From positions 882,932 to 946,931 of the forward strand of contig NZ_CP012023.1 of NCBI RefSeq assembly GCF_001308265.1: DNA of 64,000 nt. The letters are read 5' to 3'. The notes below the pieces were generated by a model. It was not told where the DNA came from. It searched no databases and saw nothing but the letters and a program-made list of their open reading frames with translations. The position numbers and the translations under genes were made by a program. This stretch comes from Celeribacter marinus. Its GTDB lineage: Bacteria; Pseudomonadota; Alphaproteobacteria; Rhodobacterales; Rhodobacteraceae. Shown here in pieces: positions 45,013 through 54,609 of the stretch; position 1 is the first letter of the stretch, and the number at the start of each line of letters is the position of its first letter.

Positions 45013-45423
45013 ATGACTGATCAAACCTATTCCGGCTCTGTCACGCAACTTGGTGATGGGGACCGCGAAATGCGCCCCGCAGTGTTGCGCGGCTGGCGGC
45101 GGCGCTGCCCCTCATGTGGTGGCGGCCCCATGCTCAAAGGCTATCTGAAAGTGCGCGATGAATGCCCCGTGTGCGGCGAAGATCTTCACCATCACCGCGC
45201 CGATGACGGTCCCGCCTATCTCACAATTCTGATTGTCGGCCACCTTATGGCCCCGATCTTGGGCTGGTTCTTCGTCGAGTTTCGCCCCGATCCGCTCACC
45301 ACCATCACAGTGTTCACCATCGGCACCGTGGCCCTGTCGCTCTACCTGCTGCCCCGCCTCAAAGGCGCGATTGTCGGCTATCAATGGGCCAAGCGTATGA
45401 ACGGGTTCGACACCGCAAACTAA
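45013..45423 (+). CDS. DUF983 zinc-ribbon membrane protein
   Basis: A 136-residue protein with two CxxC pairs (CPSCGGG and CPVCGED) in the cytoplasmic N-terminal part, followed by two membrane helices (about residues 70-110). This is the DUF983 pattern; function unknown. The ATG at 45013 has AAAGG about ten bases upstream; an upstream start at 44947 would add unrelated residues. The 270 bases before it contain no other credible gene. Confidence 0.83.
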   Translation: MTDQTYSGSVTQLGDGDREMRPAVLRGWRRRCPSCGGGPMLKGYLKVRDECPVCGEDLHHHRADDGPAYLTILIVGHLMAPILGWFFVEFRPDPLTTITVFTIGTVALSLYLLPRLKGAIVGYQWAKRMNGFDTAN

Positions 45424-45456
45424 CCTGCACAGTCGCCCGCCCCTCACAGCTTCACA

Positions 45457-45489
45457 TCAAAAAGGCCGCTCATATCAGAGCGGCCTTTT
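45457..45489. terminator. Bidirectional Rho-independent terminator
   Basis: AAAAAGGCCGCTC pairs with GAGCGGCCTTTTT (imperfect at the loop). It lies between the convergent DUF983 and ppk2 genes. Confidence 0.85.
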
Positions 45490-45518
45490 TCCATCTAATT
45501 TATGACATTGCAGCCATC

Positions 45519-46493
45519 TCAAGCATTCTTGCCGCGCCGCGTCTCGGGGTGTAGCGCCGTGCCCAAAATATGATCGGATTTATGCACAACATGACTGGCG
45601 TGTCCCACGATCAATGGATCGGGCCGCCCCACGACATCGTGGTTTTTATCGGGGTAATCCACCGTCGACAGGAAGTGACGCATACAATTGAGCCGCGCGC
45701 GTTTCTTGTCATTGGATTTGATAATCGTCCACGGCGCATCTGCGGTATCGGTGTAAAAGAACATCGCCTCTTTGGCCTCGGTGTAATCATCCCACAGACC
45801 CAAAGACGCCTTATCAATCGGAGACAGCTTCCACTGTTTAAGCGGATCGTTTTCACGCGATTTAAACCGGCGTTGCTGCTCATCTTGTGTGACCGAAAAC
45901 CAGTATTTGTACAAACGGATGCCAGAGCGCACGAGCATCTGTTCCAGATCAGGCGTCTGACGCATGAATTCGAGATATTCAGTGGGTGAACAAAACCCCA
46001 TCACCCGCTCCACGCCCGCACGGTTGTACCACGAGCGATCATAGAGCACGAATTCACCATCGGTCGGCAAGTGCTCGATATAACGTTGGAAAAACCACTG
46101 TCCGCGCTCGGCATCGGTGGGTTTGTTAAGCGCCACAACACGCGCAGCGCGCGGATTGAGATGCTCGGTAAACCGCTTGATCGTACCGCCCTTACCGGCG
46201 GCATCGCGGCCCTCGAACAACAGCACGAACTTTTCGCCCTGCTCTTGTGCCCAAAGCTGGGCCTTTAGTAATTCGGCCTGAAGTGCAACTTTTTGCTCTT
46301 CGTAGTCTTTGCGTGACAGCTTTTTCTCATAGGGAAACACGCCCGCCTCAAACGCCTGTGCCACTTTGTCAGAGGCCACTTTGGGGAATTCTTTCGGGCC
46401 AGTCGCCGCCTCGCGTTGTGCAGACGTGCCATTGGCCACCGCTGCGGGGGACGGTTTGGATTTTGTCGGTGTGGGCGTTGTGGATGTGACCAT
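45519..46493 (-). CDS. ppk2: Polyphosphate kinase 2
   Basis: A 324-residue class I PPK2 with Walker A GRDAAGKGG (95-103), the YDRSWYNRAGVERVMGF Walker B/lid region and SVTQDEQQRRFKSRENDPLKQWKLSPID. Such enzymes use polyphosphate to make nucleoside triphosphates, or the reverse. AGGAGAG precedes the ATG. The N-terminal 40 residues are a Thr/Pro/Ala-rich extension. A separate ppk1 starts at the right end of the window. Confidence 0.93.
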   Translation of the reverse strand: MVTSTTPTPTKSKPSPAAVANGTSAQREAATGPKEFPKVASDKVAQAFEAGVFPYEKKLSRKDYEEQKVALQAELLKAQLWAQEQGEKFVLLFEGRDAAGKGGTIKRFTEHLNPRAARVVALNKPTDAERGQWFFQRYIEHLPTDGEFVLYDRSWYNRAGVERVMGFCSPTEYLEFMRQTPDLEQMLVRSGIRLYKYWFSVTQDEQQRRFKSRENDPLKQWKLSPIDKASLGLWDDYTEAKEAMFFYTDTADAPWTIIKSNDKKRARLNCMRHFLSTVDYPDKNHDVVGRPDPLIVGHASHVVHKSDHILGTALHPETRRGKNA

Positions 46494-46604
46494 GCGTATC
46501 TCTCCTGAAAGGCGTAAATGTTGCCTCCTTTTACACGCAATCGCCCAAGCCCGCTTTGATCTGGGCCAAGGTTTCGCCAGATCATTTGCACGCCCACGGC
46601 GGTC

Positions 46605-47483
46605 CTAAATCGCCCGCCCGTCCAACAACTGCGCGAGAATAGGATTGGGAAACCTGCGCGTCATTGTGACCGCAAAAAACGTCTCGCCAATTTCGGGAAG
46701 CCGCCCCGCTTCAACCAGACGCCCAGAGGTCAGCTCGTCTTGCACAACGATGGGTGGCAACACCGCCAACCCCACGCCCTCACGCGCCAAAAGACGCATC
46801 ATCGCCATATCATCCACCTCTGCCGCGATCTGTGGCCGGATGTTGTGACGCGCCGTCCATGCATCAAACCCGATCCGGATACCCGTCTCGGCAGTCGGTA
46901 AAATGACCGGCTGTGTCGCCAACAGATCGAACACACTTAATTGCTCGCACAACCGCTCAGGCGTCCCGACAAGGCTCACAGGTTGCTCGGACAGTCGATG
47001 CGACACAAACGGCGTGACCGCATCGCGCGCAGGCGGTTGGTTGATCAATACCACATCGAAATTGAGCCCACCCAGCCCCTGCAATAAATCGGCATGGGTG
47101 CCAGAGCGCAAAATGATCTCGATATCCGGCCTGTCCAAAATCGGGCGTAGAAACTCCATCTGGAAATTGCGTGATAGCGTTGCGAGCGCCCCGATACGGA
47201 TCGCCTGACGTGACCGCCCTTGTTCAAGCAAGGTGCCGATCAATTCACGCCCCGTCGCGAAAATGGCGTCAGCATGATCCAACGCGATACGCCCCGCCTC
47301 TGTGAGAACCAATTGCCGCCCGCGCCGCTCGAACAGGGCATGGCCCAACTGCGCCTCAAGTTGTTTGATTTGCACCGACACCGCCGATTGCGACAGGTTC
47401 AACCGCTCGGCCGCCCGCGTCAGGTTGCCGTCATGGGCCACAGCCCAGAAATAGCGCAAGTGATGATAATTGAATTCGCTCAT
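46605..47483 (-). CDS. LysR-family transcriptional regulator (NhaR-like)
   Basis: A 292-residue LysR regulator: N-terminal winged helix (YHHLRYFWAVAHDGNLTRAAERLNLSQSAVSVQIKQLE, residues 6-44) and a periplasmic-binding-type effector domain. The N-terminus is close to NhaR. It is divergent from dabB-dabA with 105 bases between starts; such placement usually means it controls the neighbour. An inverted repeat lies in the gap. Confidence 0.88.
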   Translation of the reverse strand: MSEFNYHHLRYFWAVAHDGNLTRAAERLNLSQSAVSVQIKQLEAQLGHALFERRGRQLVLTEAGRIALDHADAIFATGRELIGTLLEQGRSRQAIRIGALATLSRNFQMEFLRPILDRPDIEIILRSGTHADLLQGLGGLNFDVVLINQPPARDAVTPFVSHRLSEQPVSLVGTPERLCEQLSVFDLLATQPVILPTAETGIRIGFDAWTARHNIRPQIAAEVDDMAMMRLLAREGVGLAVLPPIVVQDELTSGRLVEAGRLPEIGETFFAVTMTRRFPNPILAQLLDGRAI

Positions 47484-47485
47484 TC

Positions 47486-47522
47486 ATTCATTAAACAGAA
47501 CGAATTGCGTTAAACAATGAAT
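47486..47522 (+). promoter_or_regulatory. Possible LysR operator between lysR and dabB
   Basis: ATTCATT (47486-47492) and AATGAAT (47516-47522) form a perfect inverted repeat with a 23-base spacer. A TTAAAC sequence also occurs twice inside. It lies right beside the LysR start and 67 bases before the dabB GTG. Confidence 0.45.
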
Positions 47523-47588
47523 TTTTATGTTTCAATCGCACCCGTTATCGCTCTGCCCAATAGCCCCACGGCCCAAGGAGAGATCACC

Positions 47589-49151
47589 GTGTCGATTGCC
47601 CATATCGCTTTTTTCGCCCCAACTGCGGTTCTTATCGCCCTGATCGTCGCCTTTACGGGCACCCAGATGCGGCCCAATATATGGCGGTTGCGCGCGATCG
47701 AGGCGCTCATCATGAGCGCTTTCATCGCCGCAATCGCCACCTGCATCGCCCTCATCACAACCGGTCCCTCGACTGCTGACATCCTCACCGTGACGGGCCT
47801 AGGCCTCTCGGCCCGCATCGACGCGGTGAGTGCCACAATGCTCCTCTTGGTGAGTTTTGTGGGCTGGGTCGTCGTGCGGTTCGCAGGCACCTACATGGAC
47901 GGCGAAGCCAAACAAGGGCCATTCACCCGCTGGCTCTGCGCCACATTGGCGGCTGTCATGCTCTTGGTCATGGCCGGCAATCTGTTGCAATTGGGCGCGG
48001 CATGGATCGCCACGAGCCTGTTTTTGCACAAGCTGTTGCTGCACTATCCATCACGCATCGCGGCACAGCGCGCCGCCCGCAAGAAATGGATCACCGCACG
48101 CCTGAGTGACGCGGCAATCGTGATGGCCGCCGTGCTCCTATATGCCACCTACTCTACGGGCGACATTGCCGACATTCTGGCCGCCGCCCGCGCGGGCAAC
48201 GCCACCACGACATCCGTGTGGATCGCCGCAGCGCTCGCCCTCGCCGCAATTCTAAAATCCGCACAATTCCCGATGCACGGCTGGCTCACCGAAGTCATGG
48301 AAACACCGACACCCGTCTCGGCACTTTTGCACGCAGGCGTGATCAATGCGGGCGGGTTTTTGTTGATCCGCTTTGCCGATGTCATGCTCTTGTCTCCGGC
48401 GGTTCTGGCCATTCTGGTGATGCTCGGCGGCTTTACCGCGCTGTTTGGCGGGCTGGTCATGCTCACACAACCTGCGGTCAAAACCTCACTGGCATGGTCC
48501 ACCGTGGCGCAAATGGGATTTATGATCTTGCAATGTGGCTTGGCGCTTTTCCCGCTCGCCCTGCTGCACATCGTCGCCCACTCCTTGTACAAGGCACATG
48601 CCTTTTTGGCATCAGGCCACGCGGTCGACAACGTCGCGGCCATCCGCCGTCCGGGCCCGATTGCGATCCCCAACGGGCGCGCGGTCACAAGCGCCTTTGT
48701 CATCGCCTTGCTGATCTACGCAGGGATCGGCGTGCTCTTTGGCATGACCCAAAAATCTCCCCAAGCGATTGCCCTTGGCGCGATCTTGATCTTTGGCGTG
48801 GCCTACCTTTTGGCACAGGGTCTGGCGGATGCCGCCCCCCGCGTTTTGACGCGCCGCACCGCCGCGTATTCGGTCGCCGCAGCCACCGGGTATTTCGGCC
48901 TGCAAACCGCTGCCTACTGGATGACGCAAAACACACTGCCCGCAACGCCCACCCCTGGCCCGCTCGAATGGGCGCTGATCATCCTCGCCCTAATGAGCTT
49001 TGGTCTGGTGGCTGTTGCACAGGCGATGTTCCCGCTGTGGGCCTATCATCCGGCCGCCGCAGGACTGCGCATCCACTTGTCCAACGGGCTTTATGCCAAC
49101 GCCATTTTCGACAAACTGCTGCGCGGTTGGTCGACCAAGCATCCCTCGTAA
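47589..49151 (+). CDS. dabB: Proton-conducting membrane subunit DabB (NuoL/NdhF-like)
   Basis: A 520-residue polytopic protein of the proton-translocating transporter family, with the core PMHGWLTEVMETPTPVSALLHAG and LAWSTVAQMGFMILQCGLAL segments. It couples proton flow to DabA. Start: a GTG at 47589 follows AAGGAG at ideal spacing, whereas the ATG at 47517 lies inside the putative operator and lacks a site. dabA follows after 21 bases. The gene is not part of a Nuo or Mrp operon here. Confidence 0.88.
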   Translation: MSIAHIAFFAPTAVLIALIVAFTGTQMRPNIWRLRAIEALIMSAFIAAIATCIALITTGPSTADILTVTGLGLSARIDAVSATMLLLVSFVGWVVVRFAGTYMDGEAKQGPFTRWLCATLAAVMLLVMAGNLLQLGAAWIATSLFLHKLLLHYPSRIAAQRAARKKWITARLSDAAIVMAAVLLYATYSTGDIADILAAARAGNATTTSVWIAAALALAAILKSAQFPMHGWLTEVMETPTPVSALLHAGVINAGGFLLIRFADVMLLSPAVLAILVMLGGFTALFGGLVMLTQPAVKTSLAWSTVAQMGFMILQCGLALFPLALLHIVAHSLYKAHAFLASGHAVDNVAAIRRPGPIAIPNGRAVTSAFVIALLIYAGIGVLFGMTQKSPQAIALGAILIFGVAYLLAQGLADAAPRVLTRRTAAYSVAAATGYFGLQTAAYWMTQNTLPATPTPGPLEWALIILALMSFGLVAVAQAMFPLWAYHPAAAGLRIHLSNGLYANAIFDKLLRGWSTKHPS

Positions 49152-49172
49152 GTGCGCAAAAGGAGTTCACCG

Positions 49173-51575
49173 ATGACGACACCCTCCGCGATCTCACCCG
49201 ACACACTGTCCACCGCCATTGACCGCGCCGCCCGCGCCATTGCACCCGCGTGGCCCTTGGCCGCCACCGTGGCCGTGAACCCCTTCGTCGGACAAACCGA
49301 CGAGACATTGGCTCACACAGCAGCACGATTGGCACGGGTTGGCGGCATACGGGTCACAATGACGCGCGACTGGTATCACAGCCGGATCAGCGATGGCACA
49401 CTCACCCGTGATGACCTGACCGCCGCTCTGACGGCCCACCCAAAGGCGCACAACGATGCGCCCCACACGGTCGACACGCTGATACAACTGGCCGCAACGC
49501 CGTGCCAGACGCCAACCCCGCAGCCTACGGTCGCGGATCTCGCGGCATCTGCATCCGGCATTGAGTGGCCAAGCATTGTCGCGGACCGCTTTGGCGCGTG
49601 GGCCGCAGGATACTTTGATCAAGGTCAGGCTCTTTGGGCCGCCCCGCACAGACGCGGCGCGTTTGAGGCATGGCGGCAAACGGCAACCCATGATCTGACG
49701 CCCGAAATTGTCGGCCTGAGTGGCTTTGCCAAATTCGTCAGTCAAACCCCAGACCGTGCGCATGCCGCAGCGGAGCGCGCGGTGCATCGGCTGGGGCTAA
49801 ACGCGGCCAGTTTGGACACCTATTTTCACCAATTGCTGTTCTCGTTGGGGGGCTGGGCGCAAACCGCGCGCTATCGCCTGTGGCAAGCCGAACTAAACGC
49901 GGGCCATGACCACGCCCTCACCGACCTGTTGACCATTCGCCTGTTGTGGGATGAGGCACTTTTGATCCAGTACGAGGCGCAAATCGGCGCCCGGTGGGAA
50001 GATGTCAAAGCGGAACATGCCAAGCCCGTCACACCCGATGCAGACACCACCGGCGATGTGCTTTTGCAAGAGGCGTGGGAGCGCGCGGCGCAGCGCAAAC
50101 TGGCCGCTGATCTCGCGGCACCCGCCCCCGCGCGCCTGCAAACCCGCCCAGCTCTACAAGCGGCCTTTTGCATCGACGTGCGCTCCGAAGTGTTTCGCCG
50201 TGCCCTAGAATCCGTCAGCCCAGATATCCACACGCTCGGGTTTGGCGGCTTTTTCGGCCTCACGGCCTCTCACAAAAGCTTTGCATCAGACGTGGATGAA
50301 TTGCGCCTTCCCGTTTTGCTCGCGCCGAGCGTCACCTCAACGTCCCAAGGCGACGATCCCCAAGCGGACCAAGCCACTCGCCTCAAAGCGCGCGCCACAC
50401 GCGCATGGGGGCGGTTCAAATTGGCGGCGGTGTCGTCCTTTGCCTTTGTTGAGGCAACAGGGCCGATTTACGCAGGAAAACTAGTGCGCGATGCGCTCCA
50501 CCTGACGTCCAACGGCGCACCCACAGACCCCGCACCACGTCTTGATCCCGCCATGGACCTCGATACCCAAATCACCACCGCCGCTACGATCCTGAGGGCC
50601 ATGTCCTTTACAGACGGGTTTGCGCGCCTCGTGATCTTCGCGGGTCACGGGGCCAATGTGGTCAACACCCCGTTTGCCAGTGGCCTCAATTGTGGGGCGT
50701 GCGGCGGATACTCGGGCGAGGTAAACGCGCGCCTGTTGGCGGGTCTGCTCAACGACACGGATGTGCGCCACGGCCTTGTCACGCAGGGCATCACAGTGCC
50801 CGACGACACGCTGTTTGTCGCCGCCCTGCACGACACCACCACGGACAACGTCACATTCTATGATCACGATCACCCGTCCCTCAGCCACGCAAGCGACCTC
50901 GACCAAGCCCGCGGATGGGTCGCATCGGCGGGGGTCATAACACGCGGCGAGCGCGCGTTGCGGTTGCCCCGCGCCAAGAACGACACAAGCATCGCCTTGC
51001 GCAGTCGCGACTGGGCCCAAACCCGCCCTGAATGGGGATTGGCGGGCTGTCACGCGTTCATCGCCGCCCCGCGTCACCGCACCGTGGGGAAAAACATGGC
51101 CGGACGCGCCTTTTTGCACGACTACGCCCACGCCCAAGACACCAACTTCAACGTGTTGGAACTGATCATGACCGCGCCCGTTGTGGTCGCCAGCTGGATC
51201 AGCTTGCAATACTACGGCTCCACCGTGGCCCCCGAGGCCTTCGGGTCCGGCAACAAACTGTTGCACAATGTCTCGGGCGGGCTTGGCGTGATTGAGGGCA
51301 ACGGCGGCACACTGCGCACGGGCCTGCCATGGCAATCGGTCTGGGACGGGGCGACATATGCGCATGACCCGTTGCGCCTATCCGTCTGCATCGAGGCTCC
51401 GCGCACCGCGATGAGCGATATCCTCGAACGTCATGCGACTGTGCGCGCGCTGTTTGATAACCGCTGGCTGCACTTGTTCGCCCTTGATGACAGCGGGCAA
51501 ATGGCGTGGCGCTACGCGGGCGACCTTGCGTGGTCCGATATGCGCGCGCCCCGCGCACACGACACCGCCGCCTGA
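49173..51575 (+). CDS. dabA: Inorganic carbon transporter subunit DabA (DUF2309)
   Basis: An 800-residue soluble, membrane-attached protein of the DUF2309/YbcC family. Carbonic-anhydrase-like ligands are intact: Cys333 and Asp335 (FCIDVRSE), His492 (FAGHGANVV) and Cys507 (LNCGACGG). The 15-residue gap between the last two equals that of the characterised DabA from Halothiobacillus. With DabB it forms an energy-driven pump converting CO2 to bicarbonate. AAAGGAG precedes the ATG at 49173. Downstream of a LysR-controlled dabB. Confidence 0.92.
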   Translation: MTTPSAISPDTLSTAIDRAARAIAPAWPLAATVAVNPFVGQTDETLAHTAARLARVGGIRVTMTRDWYHSRISDGTLTRDDLTAALTAHPKAHNDAPHTVDTLIQLAATPCQTPTPQPTVADLAASASGIEWPSIVADRFGAWAAGYFDQGQALWAAPHRRGAFEAWRQTATHDLTPEIVGLSGFAKFVSQTPDRAHAAAERAVHRLGLNAASLDTYFHQLLFSLGGWAQTARYRLWQAELNAGHDHALTDLLTIRLLWDEALLIQYEAQIGARWEDVKAEHAKPVTPDADTTGDVLLQEAWERAAQRKLAADLAAPAPARLQTRPALQAAFCIDVRSEVFRRALESVSPDIHTLGFGGFFGLTASHKSFASDVDELRLPVLLAPSVTSTSQGDDPQADQATRLKARATRAWGRFKLAAVSSFAFVEATGPIYAGKLVRDALHLTSNGAPTDPAPRLDPAMDLDTQITTAATILRAMSFTDGFARLVIFAGHGANVVNTPFASGLNCGACGGYSGEVNARLLAGLLNDTDVRHGLVTQGITVPDDTLFVAALHDTTTDNVTFYDHDHPSLSHASDLDQARGWVASAGVITRGERALRLPRAKNDTSIALRSRDWAQTRPEWGLAGCHAFIAAPRHRTVGKNMAGRAFLHDYAHAQDTNFNVLELIMTAPVVVASWISLQYYGSTVAPEAFGSGNKLLHNVSGGLGVIEGNGGTLRTGLPWQSVWDGATYAHDPLRLSVCIEAPRTAMSDILERHATVRALFDNRWLHLFALDDSGQMAWRYAGDLAWSDMRAPRAHDTAA

Positions 51576-51633
51576 ACGCAACCACGGCGCGGCGCTCCCA
51601 TACGCCGCGCCCCAAACCAACACGCTCTCTTGC

Positions 51634-51653
51634 ACCACCCCGCGCGGGGTGGT
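51634..51653. repeat. Perfect 20-base palindrome between dabA and parE
   Basis: ACCACCCCGCGCGGGGTGGT reads the same on both strands. It is followed by CTAATC rather than a T run, so it could be an operator of parE or a weak terminator of dabA. It lies 44 bases before the parE ATG. Confidence 0.5.
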
Positions 51654-51696
51654 CTAATCAGTCCCAACAAAGAAACGACTGAATCGAGCGCCCCAT

Positions 51697-53664
51697 ATGT
51701 CCGACGATCTCCTCGCAGGTACCACCGCCACCACACCAAGCGCCTATGACGCCTCCTCCATCGAAGTCCTCGAAGGTCTGGAACCCGTGCGCAAACGTCC
51801 CGGCATGTATATCGGCGGCACCGATGAGCGCGCGCTGCATCACCTCGTGGCCGAGATCGTCGACAACTCCATGGACGAGGCCGTTGCAGGCCACGCCAAC
51901 CGCATCGAATTGACCCTGCACGCCGATTACTCCGTCACCGTCACCGACAACGGCCGTGGCATCCCGATCGATCCGCACCCCAAATTCCCCGGCAAATCCG
52001 CCCTCGAAGTCATCTTGTGCACCCTGCACGCGGGCGGCAAATTCTCCGGCGATGCCTACGCCACATCGGGCGGCCTTCACGGGGTTGGCTCCTCGGTCGT
52101 CAACGCCCTCTCCGACAGCCTCGTCGTCCAAGTCGCCAAGAACAAAGAGCTCTATGAGCAACGCTTTTCACGCGGCATCCCCCTTGGTCCCGTCGAGAAA
52201 ATCGGCGCCGCCCCCAACAAACGCGGCACCTTTGTCACCTTCCACGCCGATGCGGAAATCTTTGGCAACCACCGCTTTAAACCCAAACGCCTGTTCCAAC
52301 TCGCCCGCTCCAAAGCCTACCTGTTCTCGGGCGTCGAACTGCGGTGGAAATCGGAAATCGACGATGGGGAAACCCCGATGGAGGCCACATTCCACTTCCC
52401 CGGTGGTCTGGCCGACTACCTGAGCGAGACCTTGGGAAAATCCTCCACCTACTCTGAAAAACCCTTTGCCGGAACGGTCGAGTTTGGCCCCCGCTTTGGC
52501 GTGCCTGGCAAGGTCGAGTGGGCCGTCAACTGGACCCCCGCCCGCGATGGCTTCATCCAATCCTACTGTAACACCGTCCCCACGCCCGAGGGCGGCACCC
52601 ATGAGGGCGGCTTTTGGGCTGCGATCCTCAAAGGCGTCAAGGCCTACGGCGAACTGGTCGGCAACCGCAAAGCCAAGGACATCACCCGCGACGATCTGCT
52701 CACCGGCGGTTGCGCCCTTGTCTCCTGTTTCATCCGCGACCCCGAGTTTGTTGGCCAGACCAAAGACCGCCTTGCCACCACCGAGGCCGCCCGCCTCGTC
52801 GAGAACTCCGTGCGCGACCACTTCGACAACTGGCTCGCCGCCGACACCAAATCGGCCGGCGCGATCCTCGATTTCCTCGTGCTGCGCGCCGAAGAACGCC
52901 TGCGCCGCCGCCAAGAAAAAGAAACCCAACGCAAATCCGCCACCAAAAGGCTACGCCTACCCGGCAAGCTCACCGATTGCACCGCCAAGAACCGCGAGAA
53001 TACCGAGCTGTTCATCGTCGAGGGCGACAGTGCGGGCGGCTCGGCCAAGGGCGCGCGCAAACGCGAGACACAAGCCCTCTTGCCCCTCAAGGGTAAAATC
53101 CTCAACGTGCTTGGCGCGGCGTCGAACAAGCTCAATTCCAATCAGGAAATCAATGATCTATGCGAAGCCTTGGGCGTTGGCATGGGCACGCGCTTCAACG
53201 TCGAGGATCTGCGCTACGACAAGATCATCATCATGACCGATGCGGACGTCGACGGCGCCCATATCGCCGCCCTCCTGATGACGTTTTTCTACACCCAGAT
53301 GCGCCCCCTGATTGATCACGGCCACCTCTATCTGGCCTGTCCGCCGCTCTACCGTCTGACCCAAGGCGCAAAACGCCTCTACGTGGCCGATGACGCGGAA
53401 AAAAACATTTGGATGGAAAAGGGCTTGGGCGGCAAAGGCAAGATCGACGTGCAGCGCTTCAAAGGCCTTGGTGAAATGGACGCCAAGGACCTCAAAGAGA
53501 CCACCATGGACCCCAAAACCCGCAAACTGATCCGCGTGACAATCGAAGAGGACTTTCCCGGAGAGACGTCAGACTTGGTCGAGCGCCTGATGGGCAAAAA
53601 GCCGGAGTTGCGGTATCAGTACATTCAAGAAAACGCGCAGTTTGTTGAGGAATTGGATGTTTAG
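51697..53664 (+). CDS. parE: DNA topoisomerase IV subunit B
   Basis: A 655-residue type IIA topoisomerase subunit: GHKL ATPase (EIVDNSMDEA, DNGRGIP, GGLHGVGSSVVNALS), transducer, and TOPRIM domain with FIVEGDSAGGSAK and MTDADVDGAHI. The length and the MGKKPELRYQYIQENA end favour ParE over GyrB. It decatenates chromosomes with ParC. The ATG lies 36 bases after the stretch following dabA; a clear Shine-Dalgarno is absent. Confidence 0.94.
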   Translation: MSDDLLAGTTATTPSAYDASSIEVLEGLEPVRKRPGMYIGGTDERALHHLVAEIVDNSMDEAVAGHANRIELTLHADYSVTVTDNGRGIPIDPHPKFPGKSALEVILCTLHAGGKFSGDAYATSGGLHGVGSSVVNALSDSLVVQVAKNKELYEQRFSRGIPLGPVEKIGAAPNKRGTFVTFHADAEIFGNHRFKPKRLFQLARSKAYLFSGVELRWKSEIDDGETPMEATFHFPGGLADYLSETLGKSSTYSEKPFAGTVEFGPRFGVPGKVEWAVNWTPARDGFIQSYCNTVPTPEGGTHEGGFWAAILKGVKAYGELVGNRKAKDITRDDLLTGGCALVSCFIRDPEFVGQTKDRLATTEAARLVENSVRDHFDNWLAADTKSAGAILDFLVLRAEERLRRRQEKETQRKSATKRLRLPGKLTDCTAKNRENTELFIVEGDSAGGSAKGARKRETQALLPLKGKILNVLGAASNKLNSNQEINDLCEALGVGMGTRFNVEDLRYDKIIIMTDADVDGAHIAALLMTFFYTQMRPLIDHGHLYLACPPLYRLTQGAKRLYVADDAEKNIWMEKGLGGKGKIDVQRFKGLGEMDAKDLKETTMDPKTRKLIRVTIEEDFPGETSDLVERLMGKKPELRYQYIQENAQFVEELDV

Positions 53665-53675
53665 GGGTTAGCTTT

Positions 53676-54107
53676 TCAAAAGCTATTCACCCTAATTGTG
53701 GGCTCCTTCTGGTGCACTTTTCCAGAAAATGAGGCGTTGAATACAGTTTTACACTTTGGACACATACAATGTGCCGAACCACGTTTGAGCGTCCTATAGA
53801 ATTGGCCTTCGCTGATTTCACACAATTGGCAGTAGGGTAATCCTACAGCAGCCCCATCTTCTTGATCATACTTAAATCCATCAACAATGATTAAACTGGC
53901 CATCTGCTCAAAACGAGATTCAGATGCTTTGAGGAGCGCTCTCAAATCAGTTGCGGCTTCTCTTTCGTTAAATAGCTCCTCGCGGGCGGCCTGTAATAAA
54001 GTTCTAAGCTCGAGTATTGTTTCTCGAAACTCGACATCATCCATTTCCTTTTTCAGCTTATTTAGCTGCTTCATTCCATTTGCAAAATCTGAAACGCCGA
54101 ATACCAT
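53676..54107 (-). CDS. Coiled-coil zinc-ribbon protein of unknown function
   Basis: A 143-residue protein. Residues 10-70 form a likely coiled coil (LNKLKKEMDDVEFRETILEL); a zinc ribbon follows with CQLC and CPKC pairs. AAAGGTGG precedes the ATG at 54107. Base composition is visibly more AT-rich than its neighbours, suggesting acquisition. It lies in an otherwise gene-free islet between parE and lolD. Not recognised as a named family; the fold suggests nucleic acid or protein binding. Confidence 0.7.
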   Translation of the reverse strand: MVFGVSDFANGMKQLNKLKKEMDDVEFRETILELRTLLQAAREELFNEREAATDLRALLKASESRFEQMASLIIVDGFKYDQEDGAAVGLPYCQLCEISEGQFYRTLKRGSAHCMCPKCKTVFNASFSGKVHQKEPTIRVNSF

Positions 54108-54609
54108 TTCGCCACCTTTATAATCACGGTTGTAGAATTATCCCGTATCAACACATCCATATCAAGCTTTGTCGAAAAACAGGTTTTCTCGACAGCGCTT
54201 AGCAACTTTTTTTTTGGGGGGGGCGGTTCCTCGCTAAACCGTTCAACCCTTTTGCCTAGCGCCTGACCCGAGGGTGGGTGCTGAAAGCGCCCTCCCATGG
54301 GGGAGGGTCGGGCGCTGCAATCGCTTTGCGATTGCTTTTGTCTTGGAGAGTCGTACTGCGTCATTTTGAGATTTGGTTTGCTTTGCGGGCGCTTCGAAAT
54401 GTCAGGTTGGTGTCTGCTCGTCGGGTGTGCGTCCTCGCTTATGAACCGGCGCGAACAGGGTTGTTCGCGCGTTCGCGGCTGAAAGGCTCCACTGGAGCCT
54501 TTCCGAGACGCCGCTCACCCAACAAAAAACTTTAAAAGGGGTGCCTTTTTCTCTTTAAATACTTTCAAACATGCGCCTCAATGTCGTGCAAATGATGCAA
54601 ACCCCTGCC
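54108..54609. other. Gene-free, hairpin-rich intergenic region
   Basis: I see no credible gene in these 502 bases. They contain a T9-G8 homopolymer junction (54207-54223), a nested hairpin structure with a terminator (54258-54343, separate entry), a perfect GAAAGGCTCC/GGAGCCTTTC hairpin (54481-54503) and an AAAGG/CCTTT hairpin near 54540. Several short frames have no ribosome sites or domains. Confidence 0.6.
54258..54343 (+). ncRNA. Structured intergenic element, candidate small RNA
   Basis: AGCGCCTGACCC (54258-54269) can pair with GGGTCGGGCGCT (54305-54316), with one G-U pair. The same right arm can alternatively pair with AGCGCCC at 54286-54292, with CTCCC and GGGAG inside. Immediately after, GCAATCGC-TTT-GCGATTGC (54317-54335) and TTTTGTCTT form a clean terminator on the plus strand. 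The CCTCCC sequence in a loop resembles an anti-Shine-Dalgarno motif. A repeated REP-like element is the alternative. Confidence 0.42.

Noticed and set aside
50481..51365. A 294-codon minus-strand open frame
   Set aside because: Antisense to dabA in the part containing its catalytic residues.
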